Assembly (NCBI RefSeq): GCF_031764535.1
Contig: NZ_CP134499.1
Location: 4,216,001 to 4,280,000 of the forward strand
Source: Pseudomonas sp. SG20056
GTDB taxonomy: Bacteria; Pseudomonadota; Gammaproteobacteria; Pseudomonadales; Pseudomonadaceae
Direction: 5' to 3'
Length of the DNA stretch: 64,000 bases
The notes beneath the pieces were generated by a model. It saw only the letters and a program-made list of their open reading frames with translations. It was not told the origin of the DNA and searched no databases. The position numbers and the translations under genes are program-made. Below are positions 42,929-51,643 of this stretch, piece after piece; the first letter of the stretch is position 1, and each line of letters starts with the position of its first letter.

Positions 42929-45529
42929 ATGAAACTCTTCAAGCGCACGGCCAAGGACACTGACGGGGCAACCCCCAGCGCCCAACTGACCAGCGCCCCC
43001 GCCGAAGCCAAAACGGCCAAGAACAGCCCCAACGCCCTGTTACCGGGTGTGATGGCGGCGTTGGTCGGCATCATCCTGGCCGGCGCACTGCTCTGGTTTG
43101 GCCCGCTTAACAGCGCCTACCAGCAGCAGTTGCAGCAACTCAGTCAGGCCTGGGGCGGCGGTCAGGCGACCGTACTGCAGAAAGCCCTGCAACAACTGAG
43201 CGCCGATACTCAGGCGGCTGCGCGCAACCCACAACTGCTGCAAGCCCTGCAAAGCCAGGACATCAATCAGATCCGCGATGCCGAGCGTAACCTCACCTAC
43301 TGGTACGGGGTGGCCGATGCACACCTCAATGCCCGCGGCCAGGCTGTGCAGGACATGGGGCGCAGCGCGCCGATGAACTTCGCCGCGCTGGACATGCTGC
43401 GCCGCACAGAAAACGGTCAGACACCCGCCCCCGAGGCCTACAAGGTCGGCCAACGCTGGCTGGTGTATAGCGCAGCACCGCTGCGCCTGAACGAAGGTGA
43501 TCCCCTGCATGGCACCTTGCTTCTGGCTGTAGACCTGGAGCGTCTGCTCGCTAGCCTACCGGTGATGCCTGCCGAAATCGGCCAGATCCAGCTGATCCAG
43601 CAATTCAACAACACCGCGGCCCAAGTCCTCGCCCAGCGCGGTGACGCACAAGGCACCGCACAATCATTCAGCACCGGCAACCCCAACTGGACGGTCAGCT
43701 TTACCCCTGGCCCGTCATTGACCAACCCGGTGTTCTCGCCGCTGCTGCTGGCCATCGCCGGGCTACTGGCTCTGGCTGGCGCCATTACCGGCCTTTACCT
43801 GCTGCAGAGCAGCCTGCAACGCCACCTGCGTGATGACGTGCTGCAGCTGGGGCAGATGCTCAAGGAGCTGTCCGCCGGCAAGGCAGTCAAGGCGTTCAGC
43901 CTGAGCCTGCCTGCCCTGGATATCCTGGCGCAAAACCTTGCACGCATGCCGCGCCGCGCCACGGAACAGGCCGCCGCCCCGACTGCCAATGCAGGCGCAG
44001 CCAATCCAGGCGTCGCCGCTATGCAGACGCCTGCCAGCGCCATGGTCGACCCACTGTTTCAGGACACCGACATCCTCGATATCGATATTCTCGATGAAGA
44101 CCAGGACCTGCTCGGCCTCGATGAACCGGCGCCAGCCCCCGTGCAGGCGAAAGCACCCAAACTGCCGGCCGATATCTTCCGCGCCTACGATATTCGTGGC
44201 GTAGTCGGTCGCACCCTGAATGCCGAAACAGCCTACTGGATCGGCCGCGCCATCGGCTCGCAAAGCCTGGCCCAAGGCGAGCCGAACATCGCTGTCGGCC
44301 GTGACGGCCGTCTGTCTGGCCCAGAGCTGACGCAGCAGCTGATCCAGGGCCTGCTGGACTGCGGCTGTAACGTCAGCGATGTCGGTATGGTGCCAACGCC
44401 CGTGGTGTATTACGCCGGGCATATCCTCACCGGCAAATCAGCGGTGATGCTCACTGGCAGCCACAACCCACGCGATTACAACGGCTTCAAGATCGTCATC
44501 GCCGGCGACACCCTGGCCAACGAACAGATCCAGGCCCTGAAAGCACGCATCGACAACAACGATCTGGCCAGCGGCGTCGGTACCGTCGAGCAGGTTGATG
44601 TGCTGGAGCGCTACTTCAAGCAGATCCGCGACGATATCGCCATGGCCAAGCCCATGCGCGTGGTAGTCGATTGCGGCAACGGCGTAGCCGGAGTGATCGC
44701 GCCGCAATTGATCGAGGCCCTGGGCTGCTCGGTTATTCCGCTGTACTGCGAAGTCGACGGCAACTTCCCCAACCATCATCCGGACCCCGGCAAGCCAGAA
44801 AACCTGGCGGACCTGATCGCCAAGGTGAAAAGCGAGAAAGCCGATATCGGCCTGGCCTTCGACGGCGACGGCGACCGCGTCGGTGTGGTGACCAATACCG
44901 GTACCGTTGTCTACCCCGACCGCCTGCTGATGCTGTTCGCCAAAGACGTGGTGTCACGCAACCCCGGTGCGGACATCATCTTCGACGTTAAATGCACGCG
45001 CCGCCTGACCCCGCTGATCAGCGGCTACGGCGGCCGCCCGGTGATGTGGAAAACCGGCCACTCGCTGATCAAGAAAAAAATGAAGGAAACCGGCGCGCTG
45101 CTGGCCGGCGAAATGAGCGGGCATATCTTCTTCAAGGAACGCTGGTTCGGCTTTGACGATGGCATCTATGCCGCCGCCCGTCTGCTGGAAATCCTCAGCC
45201 AGGATCGCCGCGACGCCGAACACGTGTTCAGCGCCTTCCCCAATGACATTGCCACCCCGGAAATCAATATCCAGGTCACCGAGCAGAGCAAGTTCAGCAT
45301 CATCGAACGCCTGCAGCGCGACGGCGTATGGGGCGAAGGCAATATCACCAACCTCGATGGCGTACGCGTCGACTACCCCAAAGGCTGGGGCCTGGTACGC
45401 GCCTCCAACACCACGCCGGTGCTGGTACTGCGCTTCGAGGCGGAAACCGAACAGGAACTTGAACGGATCAAGGAAGTCTTCCGCGCCCAGCTGTACAGCA
45501 CGGTGCCCGACCTCGATCTGCCGTTCTGA
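42929..45529 (+). CDS. algC: Phosphomannomutase/phosphoglucomutase with membrane anchor
   Basis: AlgC interconverts mannose/glucose 6- and 1-phosphates for alginate, LPS and rhamnolipid precursors. Product of 866 residues: the enzyme is the last 455 or so (from FRAYDIRGVV), with catalytic Ser in LTGSHNPRDYNG and metal loop DGDGDR. The N-terminal 400 residues form TM1 (about 36-58), a roughly 200-residue periplasmic segment, TM2 (about 270-295) and an acidic linker (DTDILDIDILDED). GAGGAGG precedes the ATG at 42929. The long form exists in other pseudomonads; the classic 463-residue AlgC is only the C-terminal part. There is no Met at the junction, and the only near alternative (GTG at 44141) lacks a ribosome binding site. 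Confidence 0.92.
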   Translation: MKLFKRTAKDTDGATPSAQLTSAPAEAKTAKNSPNALLPGVMAALVGIILAGALLWFGPLNSAYQQQLQQLSQAWGGGQATVLQKALQQLSADTQAAARNPQLLQALQSQDINQIRDAERNLTYWYGVADAHLNARGQAVQDMGRSAPMNFAALDMLRRTENGQTPAPEAYKVGQRWLVYSAAPLRLNEGDPLHGTLLLAVDLERLLASLPVMPAEIGQIQLIQQFNNTAAQVLAQRGDAQGTAQSFSTGNPNWTVSFTPGPSLTNPVFSPLLLAIAGLLALAGAITGLYLLQSSLQRHLRDDVLQLGQMLKELSAGKAVKAFSLSLPALDILAQNLARMPRRATEQAAAPTANAGAANPGVAAMQTPASAMVDPLFQDTDILDIDILDEDQDLLGLDEPAPAPVQAKAPKLPADIFRAYDIRGVVGRTLNAETAYWIGRAIGSQSLAQGEPNIAVGRDGRLSGPELTQQLIQGLLDCGCNVSDVGMVPTPVVYYAGHILTGKSAVMLTGSHNPRDYNGFKIVIAGDTLANEQIQALKARIDNNDLASGVGTVEQVDVLERYFKQIRDDIAMAKPMRVVVDCGNGVAGVIAPQLIEALGCSVIPLYCEVDGNFPNHHPDPGKPENLADLIAKVKSEKADIGLAFDGDGDRVGVVTNTGTVVYPDRLLMLFAKDVVSRNPGADIIFDVKCTRRLTPLISGYGGRPVMWKTGHSLIKKKMKETGALLAGEMSGHIFFKERWFGFDDGIYAAARLLEILSQDRRDAEHVFSAFPNDIATPEINIQVTEQSKFSIIERLQRDGVWGEGNITNLDGVRVDYPKGWGLVRASNTTPVLVLRFEAETEQELERIKEVFRAQLYSTVPDLDLPF

Positions 45530-45560
45530 TTGATTAGCGAATTTTCTACTGGAGCCCCGC

Positions 45561-46466
45561 ATGACCCTCGAACGTGATGCCGCCACCAACGTCGCCAAGG
45601 TACTGTCCGAAGCACTGCCGTATATCCGCCGCTTCGTCGGCAAGACGCTGGTAATCAAATACGGCGGCAACGCCATGGAAAGCGAAGAGCTCAAGCAAGG
45701 CTTCGCCCGCGATATCGTGCTGATGAAGGCGGTGGGCATCAACCCGGTAGTCGTCCACGGCGGCGGCCCGCAAATCGGTGATCTGCTCAAGCGCCTGAGC
45801 ATCGAAAGCCACTTTGTCGACGGCATGCGCGTCACCGATACTGCGACCATGGACGTGGTGGAAATGGTCCTCGGCGGCCAGGTCAACAAGAGCATCGTCA
45901 ACCTGATCAACCAGCACGGCGGCAGCGCCATCGGCCTGACCGGTAAGGATGCCCAGCTGATCCGCGCCAAGAAACTGACCGTGACCCGGCAGACACCGGA
46001 GATGACCCAGCCGGAAATCATCGATATCGGCCATGTCGGCGAAGTCACCGGGGTCAACATCGACCTGCTGAACATGCTGGTCAAGGGCGACTTTATTCCG
46101 GTCATCGCACCGATTGGCGTCGGTCCGGACGGCGAGTCCTATAACATCAACGCTGACCTAGTGGCAGGCAAAGTCGCTGAAGCCCTGAAAGCCGAGAAGC
46201 TGATGCTGCTGACCAATATCGCCGGACTGATGGATAAGCAAGGCCAGGTGCTGACGGGCCTGACCACCGAACAGGTCGATAGCCTGATCGCCGACGGCAC
46301 CATTTATGGCGGCATGCTGCCGAAGATCCGTTGCGCCCTGGAAGCGGTGCAAGGCGGGGTGACCAGCGCACATATCATCGACGGTCGCGTACCAAACGCC
46401 GTGCTGCTGGAAATCTTCACCGACAGCGGTGTGGGTACCCTGATCTGCAACCGTAAGCGCCACTGA
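45561..46466 (+). CDS. argB: Acetylglutamate kinase
   Basis: Second enzyme of arginine synthesis, 301 residues, phosphorylating N-acetylglutamate. The amino acid kinase fold shows VIKYGGNAM at the N-terminus, VVHGGGPQIG and the C-terminal GGMLPKIRCALEAVQGGVTSAHIIDGR. In Pseudomonas this kinase is a hexamer inhibited by arginine; the N-terminal helix (about 1-25, NVAKVLSEALPYIRRF) needed for that is present. GGAG lies 8 nt before the ATG. The stop codon TGA runs directly into a MITE-like repeat whose first base is the last base of the stop. Confidence 0.96.
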   Translation: MTLERDAATNVAKVLSEALPYIRRFVGKTLVIKYGGNAMESEELKQGFARDIVLMKAVGINPVVVHGGGPQIGDLLKRLSIESHFVDGMRVTDTATMDVVEMVLGGQVNKSIVNLINQHGGSAIGLTGKDAQLIRAKKLTVTRQTPEMTQPEIIDIGHVGEVTGVNIDLLNMLVKGDFIPVIAPIGVGPDGESYNINADLVAGKVAEALKAEKLMLLTNIAGLMDKQGQVLTGLTTEQVDSLIADGTIYGGMLPKIRCALEAVQGGVTSAHIIDGRVPNAVLLEIFTDSGVGTLICNRKRH

Positions 46467-46606
46467 GAACCTATTTACGATCTGCTGCGCGTCGGCCCTA
46501 CTGCGTTAAAAACAGGCTCGGAATGCTCATGTACAAAAGTACACTCCGCTTCCTCGCCTGTTTTCGCCTTGTAGGACTCTAGCTCGCGAGATCGTAAACA
46601 GATTCT
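46466..46606 (+). repeat. MITE-like repeat, full copy after argB
   Basis: A 141-bp element with 18-bp terminal inverted repeats (AGAACCTATTTACGATCT at 46466-46483; its inverted partner at 46589-46606 differs at two positions). The centre has the palindrome TGTAC-AAAA-GTACA (46530-46543) flanked by inverted AAAACAGGC arms, so the transcript would fold into one long hairpin. It shares a 56-nt identical core (46517-46572) with the copy at 62779-62834. No coding capacity. It may act as terminator or 3' end protector for argB. The next 130 nt to the thioesterase gene hold nothing recognisable. Confidence 0.85.
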
Positions 46607-46738
46607 AAAACGGCCAGTAAGCAAATCAGTCGGCTAATCCTGGCTGATTCAGCCGCCTGATAGCCTGCTGCAACCCTTGCAGCAGGGCGACGCAACACCG
46701 AAGCTCAGTGATCACACTGCCAGCCAGAGGTGTACCGC

Positions 46739-47185
46739 ATGCCAACCGCGCCATCCCGTGAAATCTTCAGCTTTTTCCACACGCTGCGCGTGCGCTGGGC
46801 TGAAGTCGACCCGCAGAGCATCGTGTTCAATGGTCACTACCTGACCTACGCCGATGTCGCTATCACCGAATATTTCCGAGCCCTGGACATCCGGTATCCG
46901 GACGATTTGAGCCACGACGGCGGGGATTTCTTCGCCATCAAGACCGTACTGGAGTACTTGGCCCCCGCCCGTTTTGATGACGAGTTGAACATTGGCATCC
47001 GCGTCGCCCGCCTGGGCTGCTCCAGCCTGAGTTTTGCCATGGGCATCTGGCGCGGCGAGCAGGCGCTGACCGCCGGTGAAGTAATTTATGTGCACGCGGA
47101 CAGTGCAAGCCGCAGCAGCAGTCCGTTACCGGCATGGTTGAGGGGGAAGATTCTGGCCTTTGAGCGCTGCGCGCCCGAGCAATAA
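46739..47185 (+). CDS. Hotdog-fold acyl-CoA thioesterase (YbgC-like)
   Basis: Product of 148 residues of the 4-hydroxybenzoyl-CoA thioesterase family. The active-site segment VRWAEVDPQSIVFNGHYLTYADVAITEYF carries the Asp of the family's D-x-x-G/Q-x-V motif and the helix that follows. These enzymes hydrolyse acyl-CoA esters in the cytoplasm; substrate unknown. The start at 46739 has AGAGG 8 nt upstream; a GTG at 46730 lies on that site. It is convergent with the DUF4124 gene, with 2 nt between the stop codons. Confidence 0.83.
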   Translation: MPTAPSREIFSFFHTLRVRWAEVDPQSIVFNGHYLTYADVAITEYFRALDIRYPDDLSHDGGDFFAIKTVLEYLAPARFDDELNIGIRVARLGCSSLSFAMGIWRGEQALTAGEVIYVHADSASRSSSPLPAWLRGKILAFERCAPEQ

Positions 47186-47187
47186 GG

Positions 47188-47781
47188 CTACCGGTTGCGG
47201 CTCAGCAGCTCCTTGAGCCGATCACGGTCGGCATTGAAGCTGCTGTCAGCCTCTTTGCGCGCGGCCTGATAGCGCTGGATGTCGCCCTTGAGTCGCACTT
47301 GTTCGGCTTTCTGGTTATCGATCTGTGCCAACAGATGCGCCGGCACCGCACGCCCAGCGCGCTCGTGGTCAGCGGCCTGGCTCTGCAGATTGGCCTGCTG
47401 CGTGCGCACCGACTGCAAGTTGCCGCGCGCCACACCGATCAGACCATCCAACTCGGCCAGCTTACGCTCACGTGCGCGCTCGACGTCATCCGGCGTGCTG
47501 TAAAGACGCAACAGCTGCGCATCAGAGCTGGCGCGGGCTTTTTCGGCAAGAATGCGCTTCATCTCTTCAGGGCTCGGGGCAGGCGGGATCACCTGAATCA
47601 CTCGACCCTGCTCATTCAGCACTTCATAGCCCTTGCTGATGTGCTCCGGCGGCACACCCTGACGGCTAAGCACCGTGGTGCCCTTGTCATCGACGTAGCG
47701 GTACAACTCAGCCGCGCCCGCCACAACCGGCAGCAGTAGGCCTAGCAACAGCGAACAGCAGGTCTGGGCAGGTCTATGCAT
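47188..47781 (-). CDS. DUF4124 domain secreted protein with coiled coil
   Basis: Product of 197 residues, function unknown. A signal peptide covers about 1-23 (LLLGLLLPVVAGA), followed by a DUF4124 segment (ELYRYVDDKGTTVLSRQGVPPEHISKGYEVLNEQGRVI). Residues about 75-195 are charged and helical, likely a coiled coil (ERARERKLAELDGLIGVARGNLQSVRTQQANLQSQAADHERA). GAAGGTG precedes the ATG. It starts 23 nt after pyrE on the same strand, so it is probably co-transcribed with it, an arrangement that does not suggest a shared pathway. Likely periplasmic. Confidence 0.78.
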   Translation of the reverse strand: MHRPAQTCCSLLLGLLLPVVAGAAELYRYVDDKGTTVLSRQGVPPEHISKGYEVLNEQGRVIQVIPPAPSPEEMKRILAEKARASSDAQLLRLYSTPDDVERARERKLAELDGLIGVARGNLQSVRTQQANLQSQAADHERAGRAVPAHLLAQIDNQKAEQVRLKGDIQRYQAARKEADSSFNADRDRLKELLSRNR

Positions 47782-47804
47782 CGATGCAGCACCTTCTCGG
47801 CAGG

Positions 47805-48446
47805 TTAGATTCCGTATTCGGCGCGGTAGGCTTGTACCGCCGGCAGATACTGCTTGAGTTCAGCATCCTCTGCCAGATATTCCAGTACCTGTTCGAGTGA
47901 CACAATGCTCACCACCGGCATGCCGTAGTCGCGCTCGACCTCCTGAATCGCCGACAACTCGCCTTTACCACGCTCCTGGCGATTCAGGGCGATCAGCACA
48001 CTGGCGGCCTGTGCGCCCTGGGCCTGGATGATCTGCATCACTTCACGAATCGCCGTGCCAGCGGTAATCACGTCATCGATGATCAGCACACGACCCGCCA
48101 GCGGAGCGCCCACCAGGGTGCCACCTTCGCCGTGATCCTTGGCTTCCTTGCGGTTGAAACACCAGGGCATATCACGCTGATGGTGCTCGGCCAGCGCCAC
48201 CGCCGTAGTCGCCGCCAGCGGAATACCCTTGTAGGCCGGACCAAACAGCACGTCGAAGTCGATACCGCTGTCCACCACTGCGGCGGCGTAAAAACGCCCG
48301 AGTTGGGCCAAGGCCAAACCGCTGTCAAACAACCCGGCATTGAAGAAATAAGGACTGATGCGCCCGGATTTGAGGGTGAACTGACCGAAGCGCAGAACCC
48401 CACGTTCGATGGCAAAACGGATGAAATCACGTTGATACGCTTGCAT
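47805..48446 (-). CDS. pyrE: Orotate phosphoribosyltransferase
   Basis: Pyrimidine synthesis enzyme of 213 residues that converts orotate and PRPP to OMP. The PRPP-binding motif is VLIIDDVITAGTAIREV (about 120-136); the N-terminal FTLKSGRISPYFFNAGLFDSG is diagnostic. It is divergent from crc with 93 nt between start codons, as in other pseudomonads. No attenuator of the enteric rph-pyrE type is visible; rph here is a separate gene 1.4 kb away. Confidence 0.96.
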   Translation of the reverse strand: MQAYQRDFIRFAIERGVLRFGQFTLKSGRISPYFFNAGLFDSGLALAQLGRFYAAAVVDSGIDFDVLFGPAYKGIPLAATTAVALAEHHQRDMPWCFNRKEAKDHGEGGTLVGAPLAGRVLIIDDVITAGTAIREVMQIIQAQGAQAASVLIALNRQERGKGELSAIQEVERDYGMPVVSIVSLEQVLEYLAEDAELKQYLPAVQAYRAEYGI

Positions 48447-48482
48447 TAAAAAGCCCCGGACAGCACGGATTTACTAGGTAAT

Positions 48483-48512
48483 TTAGCTAATAGAGGTGAG
48501 CTCGGGTATCAT
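48483..48512 (+). promoter_or_regulatory. Candidate crc promoter
   Basis: TTAGCT (48483-48488) and TATCAT (48507-48512) are spaced 18 nt and would start a short leader of about 20 nt before crc. The -35 is a poor match, so this is only a candidate. Confidence 0.35.
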
Positions 48513-48539
48513 ACACGCACGTGATTTTGGGGGCCATTT

Positions 48540-49319
48540 ATGCGGATCATCAGTGTGAACGTGAATGGTATTCATGCGGCAGTCGAGCGCGGTTTGCTCA
48601 GTTGGCTGCAAGCACAGAATGCCGACGTCATCTGCCTGCAGGACACCCGCGCCTCCGCCTTTGAACTGGACGACCAAGCCCTCCAACTGGATGGCTATTT
48701 CCTCTATGCCTGCGATGCAGAAGTGCCCAGCCAAGGTGGCGTGGCGCTGTATTCGCGGTTGCAACCCAAGGCGGTAATCAGCGGCCTCGGCTTTGAAATG
48801 GCCGATCGCTACGGGCGCTACCTGCAGGCCGATTTCGACAAAGTAAGTATTGCCACCATGCTGATGCCTTCGGGGCAGCAGGGTGATGAAAGCTTGAATC
48901 AGAAATTCAAGTTTATGGACGACTTCACCCATTATTTGGACAAGCAGCGCCGCAAGCGCCGCGAGTACATCTATTGCGGCTCGTTCTATGTGGCACATCA
49001 GAAGCTCGACGTGAAGAACTGGCGCGACTGCCAGCAGTCACCGGGCTTCCTTGCCCCGGAACGCGCCTGGCTGGATGAAGTAATTGGCACCATGGGCTAT
49101 GTAGACGCGCTGCGCGAAGTCAGCCGCGAAGGCGACCAGTTCAGCTGGTGGCCGGACAGCGAGCAGGCCGAGATGCTTAACCTCGGCTATCGCTTCGACT
49201 ACCAGCTGCTCACGCCCGGCATGCGCCGCAGCATCCGCAGTGCACGCCTGCCGCGTCAGCCACGCTTCTCGCAGCACGCGCCGCTGATCGTTGATTACGA
49301 CTGGATGCTCAGCGTTTAA
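48540..49319 (+). CDS. crc: Catabolite repression control protein Crc
   Basis: Global regulator of carbon source preference in Pseudomonas, 259 residues. With Hfq it forms complexes on A-rich mRNA motifs and blocks translation of catabolic genes. The fold is exonuclease/endonuclease/phosphatase (N-terminal RIISVNVNGIHAAVERGLLSWLQAQNADVICLQDTRA, C-terminal GYRFDYQLLTPGMR), but the family is known to lack nuclease activity. GGGGG lies about 7 nt before the ATG. It ends at a strong terminator (49337-49363). Nearby catabolic genes in this window (pau, dad, peptide uptake) are plausible targets, not shown. Confidence 0.95.
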   Translation: MRIISVNVNGIHAAVERGLLSWLQAQNADVICLQDTRASAFELDDQALQLDGYFLYACDAEVPSQGGVALYSRLQPKAVISGLGFEMADRYGRYLQADFDKVSIATMLMPSGQQGDESLNQKFKFMDDFTHYLDKQRRKRREYIYCGSFYVAHQKLDVKNWRDCQQSPGFLAPERAWLDEVIGTMGYVDALREVSREGDQFSWWPDSEQAEMLNLGYRFDYQLLTPGMRRSIRSARLPRQPRFSQHAPLIVDYDWMLSV

Positions 49320-49336
49320 CCTGATCAGCAGACAAT

Positions 49337-49363
49337 AAAAAGCCGGCTAAGCGCCGGCTTTTT
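49337..49363 (+). terminator. Intrinsic terminator of crc
   Basis: GCCGGC (49342-49347) and GCCGGC (49353-49358) pair across a 5-nt loop, with five A before and five T after. It is symmetrical enough to work on both strands. Confidence 0.88.
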
Positions 49364-49414
49364 ATGCTGTGCCATCCCTGGCCACCACCCTACGGGCCGT
49401 CGCTATGCGACGTT

Positions 49415-49438
49415 AAAAATCGCTCCCGGCGATTTTTT
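49415..49438 (-). terminator. Second terminator, for the DUF4870 gene
   Basis: ATCGC (49419-49423) and GCGAT (49429-49433) pair with a 5-nt loop, flanked by A- and T-runs. On the minus strand it lies 17 nt past the DUF4870 stop. A third small hairpin, GTCGC/GCGAC at 49399-49411, lies between the two terminators. Confidence 0.72.
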
Positions 49439-49454
49439 GTTGTCTGCATAACGC

Positions 49455-49826
49455 TTATTTCACCAAGCGCCAAGCAAAGGGATAACGGTAAGCCTGGCCT
49501 TCATTGGCCTTGATCCCGGCAATGACCGTCAGCACCAGCGCCGCAATGCTGACCAACACCAACAGCGGGAAACCGATCACCACCACCATCAGCAGGAAAC
49601 ACAGCAGCGCAGCCAGAGCCACGCTGATCTGGAAATTCAGCGCTTCCTTGCCCTGCGCATCGACGAACGGGTCAAGGTCCTTCTTGATCTGCCATACGAT
49701 CAACGGCCCAAGCAGGTTGCCAAAGGGAATCACCAACCCAAGAAAGGCAGCAAAGTGGCAGAACATCGCCCACTGGCGGGCTTCAGGGCCGGGAACCGGC
49801 TGTGGCGCTTGGGACTCGTCGCTCAT
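49455..49826 (-). CDS. DUF4870 membrane protein
   Basis: Product of 123 residues with about three hydrophobic segments (MFCHFAAFLGLVIPFGNLLGPLIVW, AALLCFLLMVVVIGFPLLVLVSIAALVLTVIAGI) and the DUF4870 signature KDLDPFVDAQGKEALNFQIS. It is an inner membrane protein of unknown function. AAGGAG lies 7 nt before the ATG. It lies 40 nt downstream of rph on the same strand and probably shares its transcript. Confidence 0.83.
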   Translation of the reverse strand: MSDESQAPQPVPGPEARQWAMFCHFAAFLGLVIPFGNLLGPLIVWQIKKDLDPFVDAQGKEALNFQISVALAALLCFLLMVVVIGFPLLVLVSIAALVLTVIAGIKANEGQAYRYPFAWRLVK

Positions 49827-49866
49827 GGTGCATCTCCTTGCTTGATGGACTTGTAGTACAGCTCAA

Positions 49867-50589
49867 TCAGTCAGCCAGAGCCGCTTGCTGCAGCTCGAAC
49901 AGCTCAGTCATGCCTTTCTGCGCCAACGCCAACATGGCATTCAGCTCGGCCGGCTGGAACGGAGCGCCTTCGGCGGTGCCCTGCACTTCGATAAAGCCGC
50001 CAGTGCTGGTCATCACCACGTTGAGGTCGGTTTCCGCTGCGGAATCTTCCAGATAATCCAGATCGAGCACTGGCTCGCCCTGATACATCCCCACCGATAC
50101 CGCGGCAATCATCTGCTTGAGCGGATCGCCGCCTTTCAGGCCGCCACGCTTCTTGATCACTTTAAGCGCATCAATCACCGCCACCATGGCGCCGGTGATA
50201 GATGCGGTGCGCGTGCCGCCATCCGCCTGGATCACATCGCAGTCGACGTACAAAGTGTTCTCACCGAGCTTCGACATATCCAGCGCGGCGCGCAGCGAAC
50301 GGCCGATCAGACGCTGGATTTCCAGGGTGCGGCCGCCCTGCTTGCCACGGCTGGCTTCACGCTGGTTACGGTCGCCAGTGGCGCGCGGCAGCATGCCGTA
50401 CTCGGCGGTCAACCAACCCTGGCCTTGGCCTTTGAGAAAGCGCGGAACGCCAGACTCGACACTGACCGTGCAAATCACTTTGGTATCGCCAAATTCCACC
50501 AGCACCGAACCCTCGGCATGCTTGGTGTAGTTGCGGGTGATGCGAATCGAGCGCAACTGATCGGCGGCGCGGCCACTTGGACGTTTCAT
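49867..50589 (-). CDS. rph: Ribonuclease PH
   Basis: Phosphorolytic 3'-5' exoribonuclease of 240 residues that trims tRNA 3' ends. The sequence starts MKRPSGRAADQLRSIRITRNYTKHAEGSVLVEFGDTKVICT and contains RSLRAALDMSKLGENTLYVDCDVIQADGGTRTASITGA, both diagnostic. Unlike some E. coli K-12 strains the gene is full length. AGGAATTCC lies before the ATG. Divergent from yicC, with about 140 nt between the starts; TATAAT on the minus strand at 50627-50632 may be its -10. Confidence 0.96.
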   Translation of the reverse strand: MKRPSGRAADQLRSIRITRNYTKHAEGSVLVEFGDTKVICTVSVESGVPRFLKGQGQGWLTAEYGMLPRATGDRNQREASRGKQGGRTLEIQRLIGRSLRAALDMSKLGENTLYVDCDVIQADGGTRTASITGAMVAVIDALKVIKKRGGLKGGDPLKQMIAAVSVGMYQGEPVLDLDYLEDSAAETDLNVVMTSTGGFIEVQGTAEGAPFQPAELNAMLALAQKGMTELFELQQAALAD

Positions 50590-50662
50590 CTAGGAATTCC
50601 TGCTCTGAATAAAAAATCTGCTCGGCATTATAGGGCCGTAAGCCCGTAGCGGGTGCGCCGAA

Positions 50663-50692
50663 TTGGGAGCGGCCGACGCACTGCGCTACAAT
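50663..50692 (+). promoter_or_regulatory. Candidate sigma-70 promoter of yicC-gmk
   Basis: TTGGGA (50663-50668) and TACAAT (50687-50692) are separated by 18 nt on the plus strand. Transcription would begin near 50699, about 30 nt before the yicC start codon. Confidence 0.5.
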
Positions 50693-50730
50693 CCTGCGCC
50701 TTTCGTTCCGACTTTTCGCGAGGTTCACCC

Positions 50731-51594
50731 ATGATCCACAGCATGACAGCCTTCGCCCGCGCCGAGCAGGCCGGTGCCAATGGCACCCTGAGCTGGGAGC
50801 TGCGCTCGGTCAACCATCGCTATCTGGAACCTCATCTGCGCCTGCCGGAAAGCTTCCGCGACCTCGAAGGCGCGGTGCGCGAAGCGCTGCGTAACGGCCT
50901 GTCGCGCGGCAAAGTCGAATGCACCCTGCGTTTTAGCGACGACAATGCCGGCAAAGCCCTGCAAGTGGACCTTGAACGCGCCGCCCAACTGGTCGCCGCC
51001 GCCGAAAGCGTAGCCGGTTTGATCAAGCAACCTGCCGCACTCAACCCATTGGAAGTGCTCGGCTGGCCAGGCGTACTGGTGGCCAATGCTGCCGACCCAC
51101 AAGCCCTCAACCAGAGTGCACTGGCGCTGTTCACTGAGGCGTTGAACGAACTGAAGAACGGCCGCGAACGCGAAGGCAGCGAACTGGCCAAACTGCTCAA
51201 TGAGCGCCTGGACAGCATTCTTGAACAAGTAGTCGCCCTCCGCGAACTGGTGCCGCAGATGCTTGCCGGACAACGCCAGAAGATTCTCGACCGCTGCGCC
51301 GAGATGCAGGCCGAGCTGGACCCGCAGCGCCTGGAACAAGAGCTGGTGATCCTGGCGCAAAAAAGCGATGTCGCCGAAGAACTGGACCGTCTCAGCACCC
51401 ATGTCAGCGAAGTGCGACGCGTACTGAAAACCGGCGGGCAAGCCGGCCGGCGCCTGGACTTCCTGATGCAGGAACTCAATCGTGAAGCCAACACCCTCGG
51501 CTCCAAGGCCTTCGACACCCGCAGCACCCAGGCGGCGGTAAACCTCAAAGTGCTGATCGAGCAGATGCGCGAACAAGTGCAGAACATCGAATAA
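50731..51594 (+). CDS. yicC: YicC/YloC family endoribonuclease
   Basis: Product of 287 residues. MIHSMTAFARAEQ at the start, LRSVNHRYLEPHLRLPE and the C-terminal EGSELAKLL...FDTRSTQAAVNLKVLIEQMREQVQNIE are diagnostic of the family, members of which are now known to be RNases that act on small RNAs or mRNAs. GAGG lies before the ATG at 50731; an in-frame ATG at 50653 precedes the promoter and is not used. It lies 49 nt before gmk, as in many Proteobacteria. Confidence 0.92.
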   Translation: MIHSMTAFARAEQAGANGTLSWELRSVNHRYLEPHLRLPESFRDLEGAVREALRNGLSRGKVECTLRFSDDNAGKALQVDLERAAQLVAAAESVAGLIKQPAALNPLEVLGWPGVLVANAADPQALNQSALALFTEALNELKNGREREGSELAKLLNERLDSILEQVVALRELVPQMLAGQRQKILDRCAEMQAELDPQRLEQELVILAQKSDVAEELDRLSTHVSEVRRVLKTGGQAGRRLDFLMQELNREANTLGSKAFDTRSTQAAVNLKVLIEQMREQVQNIE

Positions 51595-51643
51595 GCCCGA
51601 CCGCCACTGCTACTCTCTGAACAACGCGTTCCAGGATTGATCC

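Noticed and set aside
44141..45529. Separate short algC starting at an internal GTG
   Set aside because: No ribosome binding site precedes the GTG and the frame is continuous with an N-terminal region that has a strong one at 42916-42922.
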